This document shows, piece by piece, positions 25,856 through 37,066 of a stretch of 64,000 nt of DNA. The stretch is taken from positions 12,137,338 to 12,201,337 of the forward strand of contig NC_092028.1 in the NCBI RefSeq assembly GCF_042242105.1. The letters are read 5' to 3'. A program made the translations under genes and the position numbers. Position 1 is the stretch's first letter. The number at the start of each line of letters is the position of its first letter. The stretch is from Pempheris klunzingeri (lineage: Eukaryota > Chordata > Actinopteri > Acropomatiformes > Pempheridae). A model generated the notes under the pieces. It was not told the DNA's origin. It did no database searches and saw only the letters and a program-made list of their open reading frames with translations.

Positions 25856-28800
25856 CTAGCTGATGATACGGCTAATTGACTGCAAGGAGGGGAACTCCTC
25901 ATTCTCCCTGATGTGCATGGTCTTGTGGGAGTTGAAGTCTTTAGGGGCCAGTACCTGTCTGCAAGTGGGACACACCTGGCAGTCCAGCTCAGCTGCTGCG
26001 TTAGCCACCGTTGTCGGGGTCTGCCAGGCGTTCTTCTTGTTCTTGTTCTTCTTCCCTCCGCCTGCACCTGACTGCTTCTCCAGCGCCCTACAGTCTCCGT
26101 GGGCAGTCAGGAGCTCCTGCTGCTTGCCAGTGTCCGGCAAGAGCACCAGCAGCTCGTTGAAGATGCGGTTAAAGTTGTCGCCGAGCAGGTCCTTACAGCT
26201 GTGGTGGTACTGGGCTGCTGATATCACACCCTGGGGACAAGGGGGACGGTCAAGTTGGTGAGCAGAGTAAGGAAACCATCAAACTATTGACACATAATTT
26301 ACCTGGGGGCTTCAGAACTGTACTTGCATCTATTCTCATTTCCACATTTAACTATTGGTTTTATAATCATTCACATACAGTTAGAAAAGTGCACAATTCC
26401 AGATCCAGATACAAATTTGTGATTAATAATGGGAACACTTCTTTAAACTAGAATTTACACAGTGTTGTTGTATGCCTCCGCCAACCTATCAAGTTGTTGT
26501 TTACATCCATGTCTGTCCATACTCATTATTTATATTTCTTAGAATTGACAAGTTTTGTTGTTGCTGTGCTGTCTGTCCATTAGTTAGTAAATTCATTGAC
26601 AGAAGCAAATAAGAAAAAAAAAATAAAATACATGACAGTAGTCAATGCTTCAAACAGAGATGTTGCTCCAAAAGTGTCACAAATTGTAGAACGACATCTT
26701 TAACACGGCAGCACAGAAGATCTAAACAATCACCTCAGTTCAAAGGTGGGCACCCGTGATTAACAATAAATGTTCTTCCTTCTGTTGCTGTGTTGTGGCG
26801 TTGAATATCAGCCAGATGGGTGTTTTTGCAGAACATTATGATGTCACAGTGAAGTTGACCATAGACCTTTTGAATATAAAATATCACTTCACACCATTTC
26901 ATCTAATTAGACATTTATCGGATATTTTGTCATGTTTAACATAAGAATTTATGGCAACAAATATGTTTGTGAGGTCAAAGTGACCTTGACCATCATAATA
27001 TAAATAGTTCATCCCTGAGTCCAAGTGGACGCTTGAAGAAATTTCCTCGAGGCGATCTTGAGATGCCTGCAAAATTGGATTCATGAAAAATGAACGGACA
27101 GACGGACGACCTGGAAAACATAATGACTCCAGGCACTGCTGTTGCCGGTGCAGACACATAGATATCCTCAGCATCATAATTCTGATAAGTATGAGGGCAG
27201 TACCTGTCTGAACTGTGCAGAGTAGTTTTTGAACTCGTTGAACTTTGACTCATCATTGTGGAGATACTTTCTAATGGACTGGATCAGCTCTAGGTTCCTC
27301 TGATGGAAGTCCTCTGGCACCAGGTAACCACTGCTCGACAGCTTGGGGGGCCTAGGAAATTAAAAAGAAAAAAAACCAAAAACATTCAACCACTTGGTAC
27401 ACAACATCAATAAATCAGAAGCAGAATGTGTAATTAAAAAGGGACACTGTCTCACGGGTTGACTGCAGGGAGAACAGGCTCCACCACATTGCTGTTGAGG
27501 GGGATTCCAGTGAATCCTGGGGGGGGTTTAGTGGCTGAGATTCCCAGGCCAGGTGGAGGTGGGGGCAAAATGGAGGATGGGGCAGGAGCTGAGGCCTTCA
27601 TCGGGAAGGAGGACTTGAAGCCTGAGAGATCAGTTATCACAGTGTGAACTGCTACTTCCCCCTGAACAGGACGACCACAACAACTCATCTCCTAGCACTT
27701 ACATTAATATGCAAAGCATTGGGTTTGAAGTGTGTTAGCAAAAATCCAAATTTGATGAACAGGATGAAACCTTGAAGTTGATTGGTGCAAAGCAAACTTG
27801 TCAAACACAGACCTCTTTGACAAAATAATAACATGGAAATTCTTATTGACTTTGCATGTTGAGGGGTAAATAGGAGCATTTCCAATCCACTTTTGGAGAC
27901 GGCATTAAAGCAGGTACTGTAGGTACTGTAGATATTTTTAAAGAGTGCTGTACCTGGTGGTGGGTTCTTGGTCATGAGAGCAGGGAACTCTTCCTCCTGT
28001 TCAAGAAGGGGGTCTTCACTGTTGGCATGAGGGGTTACCGCCACTGACTCCTTACTAATGGGTGGCGATTTCTCAGGGTGGCCATTAGCCAATCCACTTG
28101 TCAGTGCCGTTGTCATAGTACTGGAAAGGGGTTTGTTCCAAGTTTTCTCTGGGACATTCTCCTTTTGTGCTGCTGTTTCCACTGAGATTGTACTTGAACT
28201 TTGCGTTATCCCTGAAACTGAAGACACAGGCGCAGAGGGAGTAGCCGTGTTCTTCTGCTGCTTTTTCTTCTTGCTGGCTTTAGAGGTAGGAGGATCAGTG
28301 TTGGGGGTCAAGTTTGGAGGGTTGGAGGTCACAGTAGGGGGTTTGCTGTTGCCTCCTTTAACGGTGAGCAGAGAAGAGATATCCAACATGGTGGGCACTG
28401 AGCGGAACTCCTGCTGCGTCAATCCTCCGTTGTCATCATCAGAAGAAGGAGGAGACCGGGTAGATGCCGCTTTTCCATTATCCCCTACCTTCTTTTTCCT
28501 CCGGGAGGAAGAAGAGTTTGAGGAGGAGAGGAGCTGAGGGCCAGTGGATGCCGATGAGAGCGGAGGGGGAGGTCTGGAGGAAGGAGGGGGATGAGTGGTG
28601 GGCTTTACTACAGGAGTATGGTTGGACCAAGCAGAGTTTCTGCCAGCAGCGGTTTTGATGGGCCGGATTTTGGACACGAGAGCGGGGAAATCCTCCTCTT
28701 GGAAAGAGGAAGTCTTCTTAGGTTGGGCAGAGTAAGCTGGGGTCATTGGAGATGAAACAGCAACAGTTGAGAGGCTAGGAAAGTCGTCTTCTTTCAAAGC

Positions 28801-31800
28801 TGAATGGGCTGCTGTTACCGCCACAGGAGCTGGCTTTACACTGGGTAGACAAACCACAATAATAACAGAAATTGAACATTTCAGCACACAATGGTATATG
28901 ATGAGGCTTTAGTTTGTACTGAGTGTAAAAAATTACATGGGTGCAGCAGCTGTAGCTCCCAAAACTGGGAAGTCATCCTCTTCAGGATCAGTGCTCTTCA
29001 TTGTTCTTACTGTAAAAGAGTTAATAAGAAATACATTAGTACAGTGAGTACAGTGAGTGCATTTCTGCTTCTGCAATAACCACATCAGCCTTTATAGTTA
29101 AATTACTGGCATCGCCCAATGCAACAAGACTGTTCTGCGAGCAACTGTGCAACTAACCCAAAAGATACACAAACAACACGCACCTTACAACACATTAACT
29201 GGCAAGTATGTTTTTAACATTCTCCTTTTTCACCTGGAGGTTTGCTTGTTGGTTTGATGTGTCCGGTCCTGTGTCTGGGCTCTTCTGGTTCTGTTCTCTC
29301 TGGCCTCTCCTCTCTGCAGTGTTTAGGAGCGCTCCTCTCCTGCACAGCTCCTCTCTCTTCTTGCCTACGCATTGCCAGGGACGCCCTCCTGGCAGCTGCC
29401 AGCTCCCTGTCCTCTTCCTCTCTGTGTGGACAAGCACACATTCACATTAGGACAATAGTCACAACAGCAAGAGGCACAAACACCACGTACATGACAAAAA
29501 CGCATCATGACTGAGAACAGATTGGAATCGGACAGCAGCAGCTACTAAAGTAGCACATCAAAAAGCACTGGTAAGGCCTTCAGAGGCTGCCATGTGCTAC
29601 ATACTGAAATTGCACAGAAAGGAATGTCATACACACACTGGCAGTACAAAGTTGTGAGACATTCAGTTGAGGCAAAGTCATGCAGTACATTTAATATTTT
29701 CCATGTTCATGCCTCAACAATGGCACCCTATAATATGTCAACGCTTATTTGTGATGCATCCTAAATCTCCCGTCCGGTCAACACTGCCTTTCTGATTTAG
29801 ACTCACCGGGAGTATCTCCAGCTCTTCTGTCCCCCCTGAGGCCTTCCTCCTCTTCCACCTCGACCGAGACGCACCTCTTCATAGTCCTCACCGGTCACCA
29901 GACCTAAGCACACACACAGTTTTATGAACATTCACTGCCTTTAAGCTAGTTTTATCAACAATAATAATCTTTTAAATATACAGATGAGGTCACTCTCTCT
30001 CACACACACAAACACAGGACAATAACACGCTCACCGACCATCATTTCTCCTCTGTTGTCTTGGTGCGTAGTTAAACTGCAGGTCAATGTGGCGGTTCTGT
30101 CGGGCCTCTGCTCGGTTCTTGCTGTGTGCTGCAGCCTTGTGGGCCTTGTAGTCGATCTCAGTGCGGAATGCATGGGTGAACTGTTCTGTGGCACAGCGGC
30201 CTTCCTCACACAGATAGTGACTCTCTCTGAAGTGCTCGCTCAGGTACTGGTAATCACTGTAAACAGCAGGGTAAAAAAAGTAAAAATATAAACTGGCATG
30301 ACCTACTGAGCCATGAAGGGGTCTTCTCTGTGTGCCAGAAATGGTTCTACACACCTGTAGTATTCCTGGGAACCATCTGCATCACAGAAATGGCAGAAGT
30401 AGTGGTCCCTGCGCAAGTGTTTAAGTAGCTCATCATTATCAAGATAACGGTCATCACAGAACTTGCAGAGCGGGTGCCCTCTGTGACTGGTGTCATCCGG
30501 GTCTCCATGTGCTCTGTGACGTGCCAGTTCCTTACGGTTGTACCACTTCCGCTCATGGGAGAAAATCTGGAGGGAGAGGTAAAGTTTAAAAAAAGACTGA
30601 CAGCACTGTGATCTCTTTTCATTTAGAAAAACAAACAATACACCTGAGCTGACAAATGTTTTCATTAGAATATCAAGAGTTTTCACCTGGCTTACTTCAT
30701 AGTACACACAATATTTACCTTAAATGAGCATCTATCATCTAGAAATAGCAAAATTAGCCAATAAAAAGTTTCTCCTTTATTTACAAGCCAGTGCTCCAGT
30801 GTCTGTGAGGATCTGGAGAGTCTGACAATTTAATGGAGCAGATCTGTTCATCAATAAATACACAATGTAGATGACACTGCAAGGAGATTTATTAATAGCT
30901 ACAGAACAGCTGGTGCTCGGAACAATAAGATGGATCAATATTTGCTGATAGTTCTGAAATATCAATATACAAATGACTTGTCCTTTCCTGGTATTGTTAA
31001 CCTGACGTCGAGCACTCGCTGTAGCTCAAACATGACAATGTTATGGTTTCTCCTTCAATCTGTGATAAAAGTTGCAAACAAGATTTCCAACTTTTATCAC
31101 ACATTTATCACAGAAAGATCAACAATGTGCTATTTTTTTGTTGCATTTAACATAAATGTTAGTGCCATTATATTGTGTAAGATCTTCTGTGATCGACTTG
31201 TGTTCCTGTCTATGGTTTAGTATTGTTAGAAAAGGTACGGCTTTGGTGCCCTCAGGTGGTGTTCAAAGTATGTTGCATATTGTCACCAGAAATATACAAC
31301 AGTATTTTAAAATTTTACAAAATGATGACAACAATAACTGACTATATTTGCCTCGAAGTTTGATTCTCAAAGGTTTCTTAGTGTCCCATTCATGACATTC
31401 CAACATATGCATTTTTGGCCATCACTTAACCTTGTGGATGGTCCACATTTGTGTGTACTACTGATATTTTCATAACGGCATTTCAGTAAATGGACATACA
31501 AATAACAGGTCTACCTACTTAGAGTATACAGTCTGATCAGTATGTTAAAACTGTGAGTACTGCTTGTGCTATAAGGGCTGGACCACACTGTGGTGTTATA
31601 ACCCCTCGATGAACTGGTTACGGATGAGTATACCTTGAGATGCTTTGTGCAGAGTTTGCAACAGAAGAGCTCGTGCTGCTTCCTCATGTGCTGCTCCAGC
31701 TCCTCAAACTTGGAGAAGACCTTAGGCTCTGAACAGCGGAGGCATTCAGGTAACAGCAGACGCCTGTTAAAACAGATGAAAAAAATCAGTCCAGTTAGAG

Positions 31801-34266
31801 CAAACACACAATCAGAAACTAGGAAATCAGAATTAAAACCAAACCAAATGAGTTTCTGGTACACTCTACTCTATTACATTACTCTAGTGAGTAATTTTTG
31901 GAGTTACTTACTAGAATAAAGTCAATTATATACACAAGAAAGAGAGCCATCAAACAAATAATTATATCATTGATTAATTCACTTTCATTGTTCAGATAAA
32001 GGCAAAGGTTAACTAAAAGTGAAACTAAAACTAAACTAAAACTAGGTGTGAAAAAACCTTTTTCTGTTAACTGAAACAAAAACAAAAACTAACTACATAG
32101 TGTAGTTACGAAATGTCAATTTGGTCAAATATACCAAAACGATAAGCATGAGGAGGCACTGGTGCGTATGGGACATCTGCATGACTGAATAAACTGCCTC
32201 CATTAAGTATTGTGTTTGTATTGTAATACCAATTCTGAATTTATTAAATCTTGCCGGTGACAAATACCAACCCCCCCCCATTATGATAATAAAAAAAAAC
32301 ACTGTTAGTGATAAAAACAAAACTGAAACTAAACATTTTTCTAAGAACTAAGAAATAAGTAAACCCACTCTGGAAACTAACTGTATTGAAAACAAACATT
32401 TTAAACTAAAAGTAAAATGAATAAAACTACTGAAAAATACAAAACTATAATAACTCTGATAAAGGCCCTCCTGCAGGTTATTGGGGGATTTTTACTGTTG
32501 GTCGACGGAGACAAATCCCTGCATCTGAACCTGGCTGGTATATATTTGCACATAAAACATAAATACTCTCTGATTGCACACATTGGTCAACATGGTGCAC
32601 AATGGTTTTCATCCCAGTGGGTACATGTAGAGATAAGGAGTAATAACTCTTGGTAATAACTTTGGATTTAATTACTTTGGGTACAAAGAACCGTTGCTCC
32701 CAAGTAACCAGCCGACTAGCCATGTTAACCAGGTTTCTCTCAATACCTTGCCCTGATTTTCAATTTTTGAGGGCCTGGCAACACAAAGTTAACTGACCAG
32801 ATGTTACCAGCACCTGACTGGCAGCGGAGTCTCCAACTGGTTGTCGTTTCTGGGACTATCAGCTTGATTAGACAGTGGAGAGTTAAACAAATAAAGAATG
32901 GAGAGAAGAAGAGAACAGTACCTGTACTGGGCATAGATTTTCTCGTTACCGAAATAGATATCATGCTTCTTTTCACTGGGGAACTGCTGGTAGGGCAGAC
33001 ACGAAAAGGCCTCCAGTTTTTTCACGAACACCACCTGAGAACAACATTACAATCAGAGCTGATGATCATTTCATGGCACACACACTTTGGAAAGGCTGTA
33101 GTGATAAATCTGAAAAGAATATTTACAAGATTTACATTGTGAGGCTGGTTTTACAATTTTACTTGTACTGCAAGTAAAGGAGTTGGTAGAAATTATGCTT
33201 GTGGTAGTTACCAAAGATCTTATGCAATATGGGAATCCTCTGGCATTGTGGGAGAGCATTCACTTTTTAAAGTGTTACACACAAGTTTACCTGAAGGTCT
33301 GCCAAACTATGCTGTTCTTAACATCCAGACAATAGAAGCATCCAGCTGTAAAAGTAGCCATTGATAACTTTTCCTATTTCACAATATCTCCATTTGAAAG
33401 TTGACAGCTAGCGTTACTTTTGAAGGCAGGGCTAGGCCCATAATGGTGACGTTATGATACTGGACAGCTGAGCTGACTGAGGTCCATTTAACTACATGTA
33501 TTTGAGAGGAACAATTACCACAGGGTAGCGGTAACTAGCAGACAGACAAGCCAGTAATCCTGGGAAAAAAGTCCAGCATTTAAATACACAATAACGACAG
33601 CAGAAGTAATAGCAGTAAGCTACCCACCACCGCTAAACCACGCTGGTGTGTTTGAGAGGTGACAGCTGACATGTTTTACTGGCTTATAAACACTGACAGC
33701 TCGCTGAATCACAAATTAATTGCCACATTAAGTCAAGACGATAAGGCCTGCTGGACTAGCACACTGTCAATTTATAGAGGGAGCCACCGTGTTAGCTAAC
33801 TCTACCTGTCTGAAGGTAGAGCTAACTAGCTAGCCTACATGGACATGCTAATGTTAGCATGAGCTACCACAGCTAAGCTACTGATAGCGAGAGAGAAAAA
33901 AAGTAGTCTGAGCTTGAAGAAGGCGCCGCTGGCTGCTGGGTCTCGATCTACCAGCAATGTTTTTAATAAATTATGAATTAAGCCAAGATTTTATCATTCA
34001 AATTCTGCTGTTTTACTACAGTAAAGCGACAAGAGAGATGCGGCCTACATAGCACCGACATCCCCGAGCCACAGTAGCGAAGGACCGCGCACCTTGTCTA
34101 ACTCCTCCCGGCAGACGGCGCAGTACTTCTGGTCGCACAGCACCCTCATTTTGGTGGAGCAGCGGTAACAAACCGGGTGGTCGCATTTTCCTAAGGCGAA
34201 GATATCGACTTCTTGGCAGCACAGGACGCAGTGCTTCTCTGTGTCTTTGACGGTCGTTGAGTCCAT
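25856..34266 (-). CDS. znf598: E3 ubiquitin ligase ZNF598 (sensor of collided ribosomes)
   Basis: ZNF598 ubiquitinates 40S proteins eS10 and uS10 on collided ribosomes and starts ribosome-associated quality control. Twelve coding exons, transcript order: 34266-34093, 33034-32922, 31763-31634, 30566-30355, 30256-30039, 29903-29807, 29421-29234, 29009-28937, 28840-27954, 27621-27456, 27351-27204, 26230-25856. They sum to 2781 bases, giving 926 residues (human 904). The N-terminal RING has Cys13, Cys16, Cys28, His30, Cys33, Cys36, Cys49 and Cys52. C2H2 zinc fingers follow, for example HPLCKFCDDRYLDNDELLKH and HYFCHFCDADGSQEYY. The middle is Pro/Ser-rich with repeated DDFPSL / EEDFPAL motifs. The C-terminus has the ISAAQYHHSCKDLL region and a last CxxC finger (CPTC), ending SISRIIS. 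Exon 5 has a downstream GT in a stronger context, but only the donor at 30038 (G|GTCGGT) keeps the frame. The gene looks intact and is convergent with syngr3. Confidence 0.97.
26465..27165. repeat. dispersed fish repeat in the last znf598 intron
   Basis: It begins with ATGCCTCCGCCAACCTATCA and ends near AACATAATGACTCCAGGCAC. In between is AGGTCAAAGTGACCTTGACC, then CATCCCTGAGTCCAAGTGGA and GAACGGACAGACGGACGACC. I recognise this as a degenerate member of a very common teleost interspersed repeat. It fills most of the intron 26231-27203. No open frame of note. Confidence 0.65.
31920..32420. repeat. AAACTAAAACTA-type degenerate repeat
   Basis: Runs such as ACTAAAAGTGAAACTAAAAC and AACAAAAACAAAAACTAACT recur with interruptions. 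An opposite-strand version (TTAGTTTTAG, TTTAGTCTATTTATATTAG) occurs near 55980-56200. I recall this as a widespread teleost repeat; its class is unknown to me. Confidence 0.5.
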
Positions 34267-34430
34267 GGTGTTAAGAAAAAAAAGGCACAAATTAACTTGG
34301 TCAGTGTTTGTTGTCAGAGAGGACCACGGCCGCTGAAGTGCTTATGTAATTATGGAAGTCTGAGCTGCTGCCGCGTCACGTAAGTGTCGTGGCTCCGCTG
34401 AGGAGAGCACGTGGATGGACGTTGAGCCGT
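34267..34430 (-). promoter_or_regulatory. znf598 promoter region
   Basis: A GC-richer segment immediately upstream of the znf598 start codon. It contains GCGTCACGTAAG, which resembles an ATF/CREB-type site, and CACGTG near 34409, an E-box. No TATA box. Function is inferred from position and motif resemblance only. Confidence 0.5.
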
Positions 34431-36233
34431 CAGGTGTGCTGCTGTTTTACCTGCCGCACGCTCTTCTATTAGCACAGGTTATCATGACGGCTCCGCCTGT
34501 GTCCCATGATGATTTTATCTGTAATCGGACGGTATCCATAGTACAATTTCTCCGGGTGAAAATTATATTCTTACTTATCAGAATGGTAATTAAAGACATC
34601 CTTAATAACAATGCTTGTATTTCAAGATATCCCATCTAAAAACACAGTATTCACATAACACATTATTCTTTGGCTTTTAACTTAGTGTGAAAGCCATTAT
34701 TCCCCCTTTTTTTTTTGCTATGTACATTAACTGTTCTAAAGTGTGCTTTATAAATAAAGTTGGATTGGATATGTTCAAATTTGATTGTACTAAAATGTCT
34801 TTAAATTATTAATAAGTGGCCTTTTAACATTGAATTGCTAGACTGAGTATATATTGCTGATATCTGTAATTCAATTAGTCATAGTCAAAAGGAACATTTC
34901 TGATATCCATAATGATGTTCTTTTATCCACATTTAATATTTTGGATTACCTCCATGCCATTATTCTCAGGGTGTATTGGACTCTCAATGTCAGATATGTA
35001 CAATGTAATTTTTGATATCTATAATGAACTTTATGGATGTCTTCAATACAGTTCTTACTGGGAAGAAAATGTAATTTCAGATATCTACAATCCAATTGTT
35101 ACTAACAATAGTAATTCCAGACATCCATAATCTCATTTTGAATATAAAAAAAAACATTGTGACCAGTAAAAATGTCATTATGGATATCCACAATTGGCAT
35201 TATGACCTGTAAAAATGCAATTTCAGAAATGTGCAACTAGAATTATAACAAGACACAATGCATTTGCAGATATCCACACGTGTTCTCTCCTCTTCCTTCC
35301 TCTCCTGGGCAAAAAAACGTATCAGGTGTAAAGGTATTAAAGATGTCTGAGAAAAGAGACCAGAGGAGATGATCTGGTGGGGTCCAAAGGGGTCCACTGT
35401 CTTCTTGACAATGAGCCCAAATAGCTTTATGGCCCCTAAAATGCAATGATGAAAACAAACCCACAGACTCACCCACAGTTCAAAGTTCACATAAATGTAA
35501 TTTTAATACATTTTTTTGATGTTACATAACAATTTCACATTTTCCTAGGCTTTCATTTATTTTTTTCAATTGAGCGAAACAGCTCCCCTTTTGATTGTGG
35601 GTGGTAAAAGTTTGTTAAAGAGGACTGCGTTTCATTTCTGTTCAAATGAAACTCACATTACTTCTTTCTAAAAGAAAAGTTTCTGTTCAGAGCCTGTTGA
35701 TGTCTGGTTGGTGAGATAAGCCAGTCGCAGTGCTGGTACAATGAAAGATAACACAAAAGGAAGTCTTGAGACCTGTAAATAACTTAGAGTGGACTTTTAA
35801 GTCAGCAGTTGTAGTGTGTAGACCGCTAAACTCCAGGAAAAAGGAGTCCTCGCACAGATCTGTAGGGTGGATCGGCTCTGGCTATCTTTGAGTTTGTAGT
35901 ATCATCAGATTCCTCTTTGTGCGACCTGGAGATCACCTGTCCAGATTAGGCCCTTAGTGATATAAGCTATGGCATTAATAAGTAATAAGTGAGAGTGAAA
36001 GAAAATGAAACATCCATTTCATCATTTCAACCAGACATCAGGACAAAATCAGCAGGCTTCTAATTATATTCTTTTATCGTTCATTAACGAACAATAACAG
36101 CTGAGATTTAAGGCCAATAAAATGTAAGATTAAAAGGAGCTGTTGTACTCTTCGCAAACTTCTCTATAAGCATCCATCAACTCAGGATTTTTACTGAAGC
36201 ACATTGTAGCAAATTACTTTAAGTTTGTATTGT
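34431..36233. other. gap between znf598 and slc25a17
   Basis: AT-rich and without exon-like sequence. It holds the degenerate tandem repeat at about 34845-35275; otherwise I see nothing recognisable. Confidence 0.5.
34845..35275. repeat. degenerate tandem repeat with GATATCyrCAAT core
   Basis: Variants of TTTCAGATATCTACAATCC recur roughly every 30-70 bases: TTTCTGATATCCATAATG, TTTTTGATATCTATAATG, TTCCAGACATCCATAATC, TTATGGATATCCACAATT, TTTGCAGATATCCACACG. Spacers often contain GTAAAAATG. It appears to be an old, diverged tandem array. Confidence 0.65.
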
Positions 36234-36239
36234 TTTATT
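36234..36239 (-). promoter_or_regulatory. slc25a17 polyadenylation signal candidate
   Basis: AATAAA on the minus strand about 100 bases past the slc25a17 stop codon. Confidence 0.55.
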
Positions 36240-36333
36240 GATATTTTCAGGATGACATTACCAGTAAAGATGAACTGAATTCAAGAAGTTCATTCAGTGC
36301 TTTAAGGTGGTCCATGGTTGTGTGTTTTGCTAG

Positions 36334-37032
36334 CTAGCGTTTCTTGTAGCGGTTACTCAGTCCCATGACTCTGAAGGTGCTGCTGGCAATCTTCTCATAG
36401 AGAAGGAACATGAGGGCAGCAGTCAGCACCGTCTGCAGCAGCTTGGCTTCCAGGCCTTTAAACAGACCCAACACGCCGTACTTCCTACGGGAGGAAACCA
36501 GGACAAAAACTTAATAGCTGTGCAAAATGTGAATAAGTGAAAGAGTAGAGGTCTTGGTAACATTTATTCATGCAGATGGTACATTGTGCTTTGTCCTCTC
36601 ACGGACACAAAACCTAAACAAAGAGTATTATTATGGGAAGAATAATAAATGAAATAGTTAAAAACACAATCGGTTCATGCAAGAACCGCTTGTACAAAGA
36701 GAGCTCTTCTTAAAGGCAGGGTATAGAACTTATTCCAGAATATTTGTCATATTTGTTTAAATGTTCATGACAGCCCGGCAGCAATCTCATGAACATGCAG
36801 ATGGATGTGACAAAACCTGATTTGGGTTGCCAGTCTGAACGCAGTCAAACTTGGTTTACCACAGTTTTCCCATTTTGTGACAAATTCCTCAGAATTTAAC
36901 TGCTACCAGTGCTCTAAGTAAAATTTATGCTTCATAATTGCATTATACACTATATCAAAACAGCAGAACTTAAATGGTCATAAAATTAGACAAAATAAAA
37001 ATTGGGGCCTCATCTGAAAACCTTTGTATGTA

Positions 37033-37066
<34 letters not shown>

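Noticed and set aside
28058-28537. 159-residue open frame opposite znf598 exon 9
   Set aside because: A shadow of the Pro/Ser-rich exon on the other strand.
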